Below are positions 43,044 to 54,025 of a DNA stretch of 64,000 nt, in pieces. The stretch's first letter is position 1, and each line of letters opens with the position of its first letter. This DNA comes from Pelagophyceae sp. CCMP2097 (lineage: Eukaryota > Sar > Pelagophyceae), in assembly GCA_026770575.1 (NCBI GenBank), contig MU657173.1, forward strand, positions 96,830 through 160,829, read 5' to 3'. A program made the position numbers and the translations under genes. The notes beneath the pieces were generated by a model. It ran no database searches and was not told the DNA's origin. It saw only the letters and a program-made list of their open reading frames with translations.

Positions 43044-43530
43044 GATTCATCCTAAGAAGATTGCTTGCTTAAGATCCACCCTGGGTGGGGCTGCCCCATT
43101 AGGGTATAACCGGCTAATCGGTTCCAAAGTCAGGCTCCCGGTCCAAAAGGCCCGGGTGCCATGCCTGCGGGAGTGGTTTGTGCGCTTTGCGCTTGACCCC
43201 CTCATGCAAGTACGGTCCGCTAGACACTTCGGCTCTTTGGTCGTGTTCGTCGGTCGGGGTACAATTGTAGCCTTATATGGGGGGCGGTGAAGATTACATT
43301 AACCCCGTCACGGTCCCTAAGGATCTCGTCCTAAGCACCCCGTCACGGTCCCTTGAGGAGATCTCGTCCCAAGGCGCCGTGCCCCGCGCTTTGTTAGTAT
43401 GGACAGCGGGGCGCGTCCTTTGTGGGGGCGATTCCTTTGCCGATCGGCGCGCGGTCGAGTCCAATCGCGGCCGCGGGAGATGGTGGCGAAAATCGCGGGG
43501 GCCCCTTGTCAGGCCGCCTGGCGCCGCCGC
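43044..43530. other. Intergenic between convergent genes, 487 bp
   Basis: Holds copy B of the dispersed repeat just after the stop codon. A short direct repeat CCCGTCACGGTCCCT, followed both times by GATCTCGTCC, occurs at about 43306 and 43340. No gene seen. Confidence 0.55.
43059..43107 (+). repeat. Dispersed repeat, copy B
   Basis: Inverse-orientation partner of 32196-32246. Starts 15 bases after a stop codon, with GATTGCTTGCTTAAGATCC, then ACCCTGGGTGGGGC. It could be a short interspersed element or a shared 3'-end signal. Confidence 0.75.
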
Positions 43531-45402
43531 TCAGGGCGTGACGTCGTCGTATCGCGCGCGGTCCGTTGGGGGGATGGCGACTGCGGGGATGAGGTTGAAC
43601 GTGCGGACGGTGGTGCCGTGCGGCGTCGGGGTGAGCTCGACGACCGCACCCGAGGGGATGCGCAGGTAAGGAATCTGGTCCACGGGCGTGCCGACAAAGT
43701 AGGCGTAGAGGCAGCGCAACACGGCCATGTGCGCCACCAGGAGGACGGACTGCCGCTCGCGCTCGAGCTCGATGAGGATGGGCCGGAGGCGCGCGATGAC
43801 GTCCAAGTACGACTCGCCGCCCGCGCCCGGGTAGCGGAAGCGGAGCTTGTCCGCGTTGCGCGCCTTCCAGACTCCCGGGTACTTGCGCTCCAGCTCGGCG
43901 ACGGAGAGGCCGTCGAAGTCGCCGCCGCAGAGTTCATTCAGAAGGGAAGTATGAAGGTGCTTCGGCCGCAGCGCGCCCAGGAGCGGCGCCACCGTAGAGT
44001 GATGCACCGGCGCGTTGCCCGATAGGATCAAAACGTCGAGGCCGTCCTCGTGCAGGTCTTTGGCGTGGTCGGCGACGAAGGCAGAGTGCTCGCGCTGGAT
44101 AAAGGCCGAGAGCGCGTTTGCGTAGTGCGCGCCCTTTATCGTCAGCTCGCCCGAAGAGGCGCCGAGGACGTTCTTAATGTTGTCCACGCTTTCGGCGTGG
44201 AGCGAGAGCCAGATGCGGCGCGGCTGGATGTGGATGTTGCCGAGGTAAAAAGAAATCTGCGAAGACAGATAACCAGAACAGCGGCGCGTGATCACCTTCT
44301 CGCCAACGTTGATGATCTTGACGTAGGAAATGTCGCCGCCGTTCTCGTCGTCGCCGACGGCCTCGTATCGAGCTTCGTACTCTTCGACTCTTTTTAAAAA
44401 GTCCGCCAAAGCCGATTCAGGGTCCTGGCCAGTATAGTCCGCATTGCCGAGCTTCATGCGATAATTCTGCGCCAGAATCTCCTCATCGTCGCAGATGGAC
44501 TCGACGAAGATCAAAGTGACGCCGCACCCGCCTACGTTTGATGGTCTATTTCGTCGCAGATAAGCGTCTGCCGCGGCCAAAGAGGTCCGCCCCGTTCTCT
44601 GCGGGACCGGGTGCCGCCGTCCCCGTCGTGGTGCTGCCGCTCGCTCCTCTGTCGTTCCCGTCGCTGTGGTGCCGCTCCTCCGTCGTTCCTCCGGGGTTGC
44701 CGCCCCTTGGGTGCGCGGTCGCGCGCCGGCGCGCTTGGACCGCTGGAGCAAAGCGAGGCGGCGCGCTTTCGTCGTGTTCGTCGCGTCGAAGATGGCGAGG
44801 CAGCTGGACTTTTGCGCGTCGAGCCAGGCGTACATCTCCTCCTGGCAGGCCATGGCCAGGTCCTCGCGCGACCGCCGCGCGGCGTCGTCGTTTCTAAAGA
44901 AATCGGACGAGACGCCGCCCATGCCGAGGCGGCGGCGCATGTCGCCGACGTTGAAGATCTTCGTCGGGAAGCCGAGCCAGCTGAGGTAGCGCAAAAGCAT
45001 CTTGACGAGGTACGACTTGCCGCGGGCGGGCAAGCCCACCATGCAAATCACCACCTTATTCTTCGACCCCAGAGTGCCCTGCTCGTCGCCGTAGTCCGTC
45101 ACCGCGCGCGTCAGCGGCGCGCGCATCTGGTAGATGGCCTCGGCCTCTTCTTCCACATCTTTCGCTTCTAACATCTTCGTCAGCTCGCCCTCGCTGAGCC
45201 GCATCGACATTTCCCGAGTCAGCATGCGGATGCTCTTCGGCGTCTCGTCGCTCTTCGCCGTCTCGTCGTCGTCGGGCATCCGGTACGTCTCCGTACCCTC
45301 TTCGTCTCCCTCGTCATCCTCGAGGCGCCGGAGCAGCCGCGCCAAGAGCGTCGCGCACCCAAATCCCAGGGCACACCCGAGCGCAAACTGCTTGGAGAGC
45401 AT
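43531..45402 (-). CDS. 6-phosphofructo-2-kinase/fructose-2,6-bisphosphatase with degenerate phosphatase site
   Basis: Two exons (45402-44733, 44531-43531) give 556 aa. The bifunctional enzyme sets the level of fructose 2,6-bisphosphate, a regulator of glycolysis. The kinase half is intact: CMVGLPARGKSYLVKML (Walker A), FNVGDMRRR, FDATNTTKARR and VESICDDEEI. The phosphatase half keeps its fold (GESYLDVIARLRPIL, LVAHMAVLRC, LNELCGGDFDGL). However, the catalytic RHGE reads LHAE and the second catalytic Arg region reads SGNAPVHHST. Kinase-only activity is therefore likely. The N-terminus has one membrane helix (LSKQFALGCALGFGCATLLARLL), which is unusual for this family. The intron needs a GC donor (44732). 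Unspliced it stays open and adds about 67 low-complexity residues. Confidence 0.9.
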   Translation of the reverse strand: MLSKQFALGCALGFGCATLLARLLRRLEDDEGDEEGTETYRMPDDDETAKSDETPKSIRMLTREMSMRLSEGELTKMLEAKDVEEEAEAIYQMRAPLTRAVTDYGDEQGTLGSKNKVVICMVGLPARGKSYLVKMLLRYLSWLGFPTKIFNVGDMRRRLGMGGVSSDFFRNDDAARRSREDLAMACQEEMYAWLDAQKSSCLAIFDATNTTKARRLALLQRSKRAGARPRTQGAATPEERRRSGTTATGTTEERAAAPRRGRRHPVPQRTGRTSLAAADAYLRRNRPSNVGGCGVTLIFVESICDDEEILAQNYRMKLGNADYTGQDPESALADFLKRVEEYEARYEAVGDDENGGDISYVKIINVGEKVITRRCSGYLSSQISFYLGNIHIQPRRIWLSLHAESVDNIKNVLGASSGELTIKGAHYANALSAFIQREHSAFVADHAKDLHEDGLDVLILSGNAPVHHSTVAPLLGALRPKHLHTSLLNELCGGDFDGLSVAELERKYPGVWKARNADKLRFRYPGAGGESYLDVIARLRPILIELERERQSVLLVAHMAVLRCLYAYFVGTPVDQIPYLRIPSGAVVELTPTPHGTTVRTFNLIPAVAIPPTDRARYDDVTP

Positions 45403-45706
45403 GCCGCCGCGCGGGAACCGACTCGCGGGCCGCCGGCAACCGCCGCGCCACCGGCCGGAAGCACGCGCTCCTCCTAGTCCTTACGGAAGAAAAGTCGACT
45501 TCCTCGCCCTCGACGGCCGAGAGCTTCGCCTTTTGGATCCGACAAAGGCGGCGCGACGCGGCGAGGCCCTGGAGCTCCGCCCGAAGTCGACGCGGATGCG
45601 CGCACCCTGGCACCCTGCGTTGCCTAAAGAGCTGCAAGGAAAGGCGCAGAAAACCCGAATCGGAACCCAAGGTTCGTGAGTCCGAGTCGAGGAGCCTGCT
45701 TGAGGT
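45403..45706. promoter_or_regulatory. 304-bp divergent intergenic region
   Basis: Separates the start codons of the PFK-2-like gene (minus) and the MATE gene (plus), so both promoters must lie here or in the leaders. No TATA-like or repeat element stands out. Confidence 0.4.
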
Positions 45707-47782
45707 ATGAAGTCAGTCCTGCTGGCCGTGCTTGCCGTGCTGGCCTGCGCGGCGGCGTCGGCGCACCTGCCGGCGGTGCAGAGCCGCGGCCGCGCAAACG
45801 CGCCGCGCGCGGCGGCGCGGGCGACGGAGCAGCCGAAAGTGCCGACGTACCGCGAGCTCCAAAAGTTTGCCGTGCCGGCGCTGACGCTCTGGATCTCCGG
45901 CCCACTGCTGACGCTGATAGACACGTCCGCCGTCGGCCTCTCCGCCAGCTCGGCGGCGTCGGGCGTCTTTGAGATCGCGGCGCTCGGTGCGACCCTTCGA
46001 GTCGCGCTGCTGAGTCGGCGCCCGCGAGCCAAGAGCCCGACGACGCGATACGGCTGTAGGCCCGGCGACGTCCCTCTGTGATGGTTCGTCCCGAACTCTG
46101 AAAAAACGTCTTCAACGACGAGGCCGGCGCTGGGGTTCGATCGTGGGGGGTACACCTCGACAACACTGCTCCAGGCGCCGGCTTCCTCTTCGCGTTCCTC
46201 AACATCGCGGCGACGAACCTCTACGCATCGGTGCGTTTCTGGCATCGAACGCTATTGTCGGACGTGGTCAAGTAGGCGTCCGCGGACGAGGACAGGGTCG
46301 ACGTCGTACGGCGAGGCGTCAAGCTCGCGGCCATGTGCGTCTCGCGGCCAGCGTCGCGCCTGCGACGTTTCGCGTAGATGCGGCGCCTGCGCGGCGGTGG
46401 TGCTGCGGTTTGCGGCCGTTCCAGCGCTCAACATCATGGTCGGCGGCGGCGAGTCTCCACCCATCGCGCACGCGGGGTGGACGCCTCGGCCGCGGGTTGG
46501 GAACACGGGCCTTTGCAGGCTCGGAGTCGACGGAGGTGGTGCGCCGCGCGGCGGCGTACGTGCGCGTCCGCGCCATGGGCCTGCCCTTCGTCCTCGTCAC
46601 AAACGTCCTCACCGCAGCCCTCCTGGGCGCAAAGGACTCCGTCAGCCCGCTCAAGGCCCTCGCCGCGTCGGTGCGTGCGTTGGACCGCGCGGCGACCGTT
46701 GGACGGATGGTTCGGCTTTCATGCGACAGGCTTTGGCGAACGCCGTCGGTAGGGGTCTGCCAACATCGTCGGCGACTACCTGGCCGTGGCGCGCCTTGGC
46801 CGTGGCGCGCGCGGCGCGGCCGAGGCGACGCTGGCGGCGCAGGTTTTGGCGTGCGCCGTGGCCATCACCGCCGCTCTCGGCACCATCCCGACTCTCACTT
46901 TGGCCAAGCTGACTTCGAAGCGTCCTGCGGCGATGAAAAAGGCGGAACGCAGCTTTGGCGCGTTTGTGGCGCCCGTTTTGTTGGTCGTGCTTTCGAAGAT
47001 AGCGACTTTCGGCGCCATGACCAGGGGCGCGTCGTCCTTCGGTGCCGTCTCCCTCGCCGCCCATCAACTCGCCTTCACGCTCTACCTCCTCGCCTCGCTC
47101 GTGCCAGAGGCTCTAGCGGGGCAGACGGCCCAGGCGTTTCTGCCACCTCTTTTGCGCACGGACGACGGCCCCGCGCCAAAGGCGGCGGCGAGAGAGCTCT
47201 CCGGCAAGCTCTTCAAGATGACGGCCTGTGCGACGGCGTTGGTCTCCCTCGGCATCTTCTGCGCCGCGCTCAGAGGCGCGCCCTTCTTCTCGCGAGACGC
47301 GCGAGTAGTCGAAGGCCTCGTCCGCCTCGCGCTGCCCGCAAAGCGCCCGCGTCCGCCAAGGCAACGGGGTGATCGCAAATCGGGGTGATCGCAGCGGCAT
47401 CCGACACGCCGGGGACGCTGCGCACTGGTCCCGGGCCGACTGGTCTTGACGTGCAAAATAGGTTGCCTCGTGCGTCCTCGTCCACGGCGCCGTCGCGCAC
47501 GGCGAGGGCATCCTCCTCGCCGCCGCTGACCTCAAGTTCGTTGCGGGCGGCTACGTCCTCTCCGCCCTCGCGTGAGTGCATTTGCGGAGTTTGCGTGTAA
47601 ACGTGCGCGCACAAAAACTCTCTAGCTTCCCGACGGCCGTCGTCGCATCTCTGGCGACGAAGACGCTCGGTGAGGCGTCCAACGTCTGGTACGGGTTTTT
47701 GGCGTTTCAGCTCCTCCGCGGCGCAGTGTTCCAAATGCGCGCCAAGCATCTCTTCAAAGACGAGGCCAAGACTTCAATGTAA
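45707..47782 (+). CDS. MATE-family transporter, probably plastid or endomembrane
   Basis: Eight exons (45707-45986, 46175-46230, 46276-46334, 46378-46442, 46519-46670, 46753-47337, 47462-47571, 47626-47782) give 487 aa, typical of MATE. These carriers export organic compounds using H+ or Na+ gradients. The leader MKSVLLAVLAVLACAAASAHLP is a signal peptide. Matches include PTYRELQKFAVPALTLWISGPLLTLIDTSAVG, LFAFLNIAATNL, RAMGLPFVLVTNVLTAALLGAKD, IVGDYLAV and the second-half SFGAVSLAAHQLAFTLYLLASLVPEALAGQTAQAF. It resembles the plant EDS5/DTX44-type branch. Two introns (donors at 46443, GCGGC, and 47338, GCAAA) fit only as GC-AG. Substrate unknown. Confidence 0.85.
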
Positions 47783-48264
47783 ACCATTGGCAAGACGAGG
47801 CCAACCACCGCCAGGCCCGCGGCGGGGCACCGCGCGAAGAGAGGGCGCGGGGATCAGGGCCAGGTCGGGGACCCAGGCGACCATGGCCTCGGACGGCGCG
47901 ACTGAAATTTAAAGGATGTTGATTTTAGAATCGCTAAATTCAGCGACGGAACTTTAGGCGAAAGCCTTTCAAAAGCAAAAGATCTTTCTAGAAATCTGGA
48001 TCTGACAGCTAAAAAAGCTGGCCAGATCACGCGCCCGGTGCTGTTGGGGTCGTGAGTGTTGTGTGTAGCGCGGTCTGAAGTGAGAGTGGTATGTTTTAAG
48101 ACTGTATGGTTAGCGGCGCGTGGGATTGAGACAAAATTGCAAAGGGCAATTTCGGAAAAGTGGTGCGCCGCCATCGGCGGCGGCGCGGAAAGTGTGGCGC
48201 CGAGGCGGCGGCGCGGAAAAAAGGGCGAAAGGCGTCTTCGTCGCGTTTCTGCGGTGGCGGCGCG
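47783..48264. other. Intergenic between convergent genes, 482 bp
   Basis: Lower GC around 47905-48010 (for example TTTAAAGGATG and AAAGATCTTTCTAGAAATC). 3' flanks of the MATE and protease genes. No gene or RNA seen. Confidence 0.5.
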
Positions 48265-50912
48265 TTAGCACGTGCCGCACGCGGCCTTGCACGCGTCGGC
48301 GGCCTTGACGCCGTCGTCGCTCTCCTGCTTGCAGCGCTTGTCGTTCTTGGCGACCCAGTCGCAGTCCTTGTCCGTGCCGGCCTTGACCCAGTCGTGTGAG
48401 TTTTCGCAGCCGCCGGGCGCGCACGTGCCGCACGCGTTGGGGCAAGCCTGCCGCGCCTCGATTCCGTCGTCGCCGATTCGGTCGCAGCGCGCGCCCGCCT
48501 TCTTGCCGACCCAGTCGCAGTCCTTGTCCTCGTCTTCGCGGAAAGTCCAGTCGTCGTCGTCGGCGCAGGTCGAGGCGGACCCGGTGTCGGCGCAGCTGCA
48601 CGAGGCCAAACAAACGTCGGAAGCCAGGTTGCCTTCCAAGTCGCTGCGCTTGCAGCGCCTGTCCGGCAAGTTGCCGACCCAGTCGCAGTCGCGGCCCTTG
48701 CGGCCCTTGAAGTACCACGTACCGTCGACGGCGGAAGCGCACGGGTCCTCCATCTCAAACGTCGGCCGCGGCGTCGGCTTCGGCGTCGGGGCGACCGTCG
48801 GCTTGTCCGTCGGCTTGTGCGTCGGGCCCGGCGTCGGCTTGTGCGTCGGCTTGTGCGTCGGCTGCGGCGTCTCAAACTGGGTGGTGGGCTTTGGCGTCGG
48901 CTTGGCCGTCGGCTTGGCCGTCGGCTTGTCTGTCGGGCGCGCCGTGGGCTTCGGCGTGGGCTTCTGCGACGGCTTCGGCGTGGGCTTCGGCGTGGGCCGC
49001 GCAGTGGGCCGCGCAGTGGGCTTCTGCGTGGGCTTTTGCGTGGGGTTGTTGGCTTTGGAGCCGGAGATGGTGACCAAAAGGTCGGTGCCGCTCGCCGCCA
49101 CAGAGATGGTGATGGGCACGCCCCGGGACTGCGTCCCGACGTCGATGGTGTGCCGCGCGCCGGGCACGATGCCGGCGTCTTCGAAGCTCGTCGTCCCGGG
49201 CGTGGCGTCCGTGAGGACCGTGTTGCCCGAGACGCCCGTGGCACCGCTGCGCGCCGAGACGTCGCTCCAGGAGACGATGGCCGCCGTGCCGCCCGTGATG
49301 AGCGTGCGGTGCTCGACGAAGAAGTAGCGGTTCGACACTGCAGTCGTCAACTGCAAAGCGACCGTCGAGGAGGCGCCGATGGACCCGGCACCTTTGTCGG
49401 ATGGCGCTAAAGTAAACGTCTCCGAGGCGAAGCCGTTTGCCGTGTTGACGACTTGGACTTGGGAGTCGGTGGACCAATCCATCAGGTGCTTGATGACCGC
49501 CATAAAATGCGACGCCGGCTCGGGCCCCGTGCCCATGAGCGAGTGCGGCGAGCCGTACTCGTTCCACGTGCTCTGAGAGTCGCGCCAGGCGACGCCGCCG
49601 CGCGACCCGCCCGACATGTAAGAGGCGTGATTCGCACCTAAGAATCGTCATTCAACGACCGCCTTATGCTGCAACGGCGCGTCATTGAACGACGCCGCAG
49701 TCGACTCACCAAAGTTGTGGCCGAGCTCGTGTCCCAGGTTCGAGGACCATGGCGAGAAGCCGTTGAGTGGGAGGACTGCGCCGGAGATGCCGACGTAGCC
49801 GACGCCGTAGAAACCATAGCAGTCCGGGATGAGCACGACATTAAAGTCAAAGGCGGTCCAAATGTCCACGCCGTAGCGGTCCTGGTACGCTCTTTGGGCT
49901 TTGATGTCCACCGCGTTGGACGAGCCGTAGCCGTGGTGGCCCAGAGTATCCTCGCCGCACTTAGATTTCGGGTAGTTCTCCAGCACCAAAGGCGCAGAGA
50001 CCTACAGACGAATCACCGCGCAATCATCAGAGTCTCGAAATGGCGCACCGTCACTGCGAGCTTGAACTTGCCCCAGGAATTATCTTCGAAAAAGTCGGCT
50101 GTGGCTTGGCCCGTCAGCATGGCATAGCGTTCCACGTCGTCGCCAATCTCGCGGTAGTTGTACTCCTCGGCGCAGTTCGTGTCGGAGAAGCAGGCGACGA
50201 CGAGGACGATTTTCTTATTGCCGGTGACGTAGTCCGTGACCGCGTCCCCGAGCGACGCTTCCACCCAGCCCGACGGCACCAAACCGTCCGAAGTCGTATC
50301 CGTTGGGTGCACCGAGCCGTGGAGGCGGCGGCGTTTATGACCAGCGCGGAGCTGCTCGAGGGCGGCGTCGACGTGGCCGAAGGACTCGAGGTATACGCCC
50401 ATTGCGCCGAGGCCGTCGCACTTGACGCCCTCGCCGTGGGAAACGCACCAGACGGGCGACTCAGCGGCGACGAAGGTGCCGTCGAGGAGGAAGCCGGCGA
50501 CTGCGCTGCCGACGCCGAGGCCGCGGAGGGCGTCTTGGTGGCCGGTGACGTTGTACGTCTCGAGCTCAATGTTCACAAACGTCGTTATCGTCGCCACTGC
50601 GGTGGGGTCGGCGCGGTCAGGCGCGGCGATGGTCGTGTAGAAGTCGGCGTGGCCGATGTGCCTCTTTTCCTTGAACTGCAAGCAGGCGTCGGCCGGGAGC
50701 GAGAACGCGAGCTCCGCCGCTTCCTCAGAGGCGCCGGTGGCGACGAGGAGGCGCAGGTGGTGGAGCCGATCCGCGCAGGCGCGGTCGTCGCCGCCGATGG
50801 CGCGGTCGTGGGCCAGGCGCGACGGCTCGGAGAGCTCGGAGACGCGAGTCGCCCAGTCGCGCGCAAAGGCCAGGGGCGCAAACGCGGCGGCGGCGAGGAT
50901 TGCGCTGCGCAT
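48265..50912 (-). CDS. Secreted metzincin metalloprotease with Thr-Pro linker and three Cys modules
   Basis: Three exons (50912-50049, 50001-49710, 49637-48265) give 842 aa. There is a signal peptide ([17 protein letters not shown]) and a propeptide-like region. The zinc site [11 protein letters not shown] (HExxHxxGxxH) is split by intron 2 and only appears after splicing. A Met-turn candidate SPHSLMGTG follows. This defines a metzincin, probably M11 (gametolysin)-like. Gametolysins degrade algal cell walls. Then come a beta-rich segment, a Lys-Pro-Thr repeat linker of about 85 residues (mucin-like, likely glycosylated) and three DCDWVG...RC...C...CxxC modules of about 45 residues, common in diatom secreted proteins. 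Extracellular matrix turnover is the likely role. Confidence 0.85.
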
Positions 50913-51287
50913 GGTGCCGGAGGGGACGATGCCGGTGGAGCGGGCGAAGGGTTGCGGGGTTGCCGAGTGCGCCGAGCGACTTGTTGCTGGTTGCGGGGTT
51001 GCGGGGGTTGCGGGGGGTTGCTGGTTGCCGGGAGTTTGGCGGGCGCTGGTGGGTGGTTATACATCCTCAACGGCCCACACCCGTCAACGGCAGAACGCGC
51101 CATCGCGCGCCTTAGCGTTCCCCGAAGCGGGGCGGCGCGGGAAAGGTCCTAAAAAAAGTTGACGTCAAGATCTTTTGCAGCAGCCTGAGATTCCGGAAAC
51201 TTATCGGGCACGACCTGGAAACATCTGTGCAAGAACAGATAAGATCGCTCACGGTCCGACGAGAGGAGCTCGGGCCTAGACTCGTGG
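50913..51287. promoter_or_regulatory. 375-bp divergent intergenic region
   Basis: Between the start codons of the protease (minus) and the cold-shock-domain gene (plus). Contains a local GTTGCGGGGTTGC-type repeat at about 50951-51035. No gene seen. Confidence 0.45.
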
Positions 51288-54025
51288 ATGTCATCGGAGA
51301 GCTCTGTCAAGGAGGGCGTGGCGAAGAAGGAGGCGTGCCCGCTGGCGAAGCGGCAGCGCATCGAGGTCACGACGATATCCGACGGCACGCGGTACAGTGG
51401 CCGCTGCACCTGGTGCGTGTCAAGGGAGGGCGCCTTTGGGCCGGGCTTTCCCCGGGGTACACGGGCGCGCGCCCTAACGTGCATCGCCAGGTTCGACCAC
51501 AGCAAGAACTTTGGCGCGATAGAGAACGGGGGCGACCCCGGCAACCTCATCTTCGTCCACGGCAACGACGTAGACGCCTCGATGGGCGCGCTCCAGGACG
51601 GCGACGTCGTCGAGTAAGGCAATCGGCGCCCCCTTGTTCGACGCCGGAAGGGGTCTATAGACATGTCGAAAGGCTGTCAGAACACTGCGGTTGACCCGTT
51701 CCCGAAACCTCTGGGGGCCACCCGCGGCGACCCCGCGACCCGGCGGCTCGCCGGCGCGCGCGCCCCGACGCGCCGCACAAAGGTACTGCCGCGGCCAGTG
51801 CCCTCGAGGGCGGGCCAAGGCCGCGCGCGTTTGGACCCGTGCCGGGGATCCTCGTTGGAAAACACATCATGACGGTGCAGACCTGTGAGCGGCATCAGAG
51901 GTGTGCCGGGCAATACTTGAATCGTGTCTATAGTACGCGAAAACGGGCGGCGTCGACGGTTCGTATAGGTCCTCATAATAGCAAGGTCGTACCCCGACGG
52001 CCCCTACGCCGCGGTGCCGGCGTCGCCGGTGCGTCCTCGAGGCATGTCCTCTGTGTCGACGAGGGGGTTCGAATGTAGGCGTACGTGCACCCGGCGTACG
52101 GCCAGTACTACTCCGTGGCGCCGTACATGGAGGCGTACATGTCGGAGCCCTACCTCGACCCGTCCGCGTACAAGCCGCAGGGGCGGTCGAGGCACTCGGA
52201 GGACATGATCGGGTACAAGCAAGTCGGGCGGGTCAAGTGGTTCGACGTTGCGAAGAAATTTGGCTTCATCGCGCCAGCAGACGGGTCCCACGACTTGTTT
52301 GTCCACGGCGGAGACATCGAGCCCCCGCTCGGCCTGAGCGACACGCTGCGAGTCGGAGATGTGCTGTTCTCCTCGACGCTGGCGGCTGGGGACATCGTCG
52401 AGTACGAACCTTCGCAGCAGGGCGGCCGCCTTCGAGCCGTAGAGGTCTGCAAGTTCGTCTGCATTGAGGACATTATCTCCGCGCACAAAGAGAGCGGGGC
52501 GGTGAAGTTGGAGGCCGAGGCGGAAGCGACGGACGACGACGACGCGGCCACGTCCGGCGGTTCGATTGTGGTCACGCCGGGCACGCCAGTCTCCGAGACG
52601 GACGAGGTACTATGCGCCTTGGAGACTTTCGACGAAGCCTGTTGCGACGGGGCCTTTCTGCGCGGCCATCCACCTTTTGCTTCTTAGGTCATGTTCGAGG
52701 CCAAGGTGCTCTCCGGCACGGTCACCTTTTTCGACACGCGCAAGTCGTGGGGCTTCATCCGCGCGGCCTCGAAAGACTTTAAGCCCTGCTTCGGGGGGAA
52801 CGAGTTCTTCGTCCACTCGACGGACGTCAAGGGGCCGCGTCCGGCAGACATCCCGTGGGGTTCGACCAACACTCATTCGCTTGAGCTTTGGACCCTTTAG
52901 GTCGTCGGCGACGAAGCGGTGCTGCGCGCGGGTGACACGGTGGACTTTGTCGTCGTCAAGTCGGGCGAGGCTCTGCGTCCGCGTCGGCAAACCGGACCGC
53001 AGAGGGATGGTATCATAGAGGCTCGCGGCATCGATCCCGCCAGAGAACGACCATCTCGTATTGGCCGTCCTCGGCGAAGGTTGGGTGCTCGCGGCGTGCC
53101 TTATAGACCGTGCTATACCATGACAACTTGCTATAGCGTGACAACTTGATCCCTCCAGGCAAAAAATGCAAAGCCACGCAGTGCCGCAAGACGGCCGACG
53201 CCGCCGGCGACTTTGAAAACAACGACGAGGACGCCGACATCGACCAGGTGCGCAACTTTGGGAATCGACGACGCGGCAAAGGCATGGCGACGTTTGAAGC
53301 GACGACGTGGCACACGACACCCAAAGGTCCGCGCCGACGTCGGGGACAAGCTCGCGCGCTGGGACGAGGCGCAGCGCAAGGCCAGCGAGGCCAAGAAGAA
53401 GGCCCTCGGCGGGCCCGACGCGCCCGACGCGCCCAACGCGGAGACGGCAGAGGCAGAGGCAGAGGCGGAGGCGGAGGCCGAGGCGGCCGAGGCGGTGGCG
53501 GCCGGCGAGGCCGGCGCGGGCGTCGCCGACCTCTGCGCCGGCGTCGCGGCGGCGTCGCTCGGCCGCAAGACACCGGAGCTCGTCGGCCGCAAGACGCCGG
53601 AGCTGCTCGGCCGCAAGACGCCGGAGCTGCTCGGCCGCAAGACGCCGGAGCTGCTCGGCCGCAAGACGCCAGAGCTGACGGTCCTCGTCGACGAAGTCGT
53701 GCCAAAGGTGAGCCCTTCATATCCTTTCGCCGCCCTTCATATCCTTTCGTCGAAGAGCGTTTCCGTATCGACGCCCCGCGCCCCGCAGAAGCCTCGTACG
53801 TCGCCGAAGAACGTGCAGAGCGCGCTGGACCCGGACTTTGACTCGCCCACCGAGGCGGCCGATTTGGCGGCGGACCCGGCGGCCACCACGAAAGGCGTCG
53901 CTCAGGGCGCTACGGACATGGCGCGGGCCGGCGTCTTGCGGGCGTCGGATTCCGGGTCTTCGGCCGATGGCGCGGCGACGCAGGCTGCTGTGGCGGCGGC
54001 GGTCGTGGCTGCGGCCACTGAGTGA
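51288..54025 (+). CDS. Triple cold-shock-domain RNA/DNA-binding protein
   Basis: Ten exons fit in phase (51288-51412, 51491-51613, 51783 to 51822 or 51828, 52079-52606, 52688-52825, 52901-52976, 53019-53093, 53159-53247, 53327-53707, 53789-54025), about 600 aa. Three cold-shock domains follow one another: [20 protein letters not shown] with [30 protein letters not shown] with DLFVHGGDI; and [21 protein letters not shown] with [16 protein letters not shown] patch comes next, then an acidic Glu-Ala tract and five exact LGRKTPEL repeats. Single-stranded RNA or DNA binding is expected, as in the multi-CSD Unr/CSDE1. The third-to-fourth exon junction is ambiguous. The 53093/53159 junction fits a GC donor. 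Confidence 0.78.
53558..53677. repeat. 24-bp coding minisatellite, five units (LGRKTPEL)
   Basis: Five head-to-tail copies within the last but one exon of the cold-shock gene. Each codes Leu/Val-Gly-Arg-Lys-Thr-Pro-Glu-Leu, a perfect TP phospho-site context. Three copies are identical at DNA level. Confidence 0.95.

Noticed and set aside
48272..49327. 351-codon plus-strand frame with VGxxVG repeats
   Set aside because: Reverse complement of the Lys-Pro-Thr linker and Cys modules of the metalloprotease.
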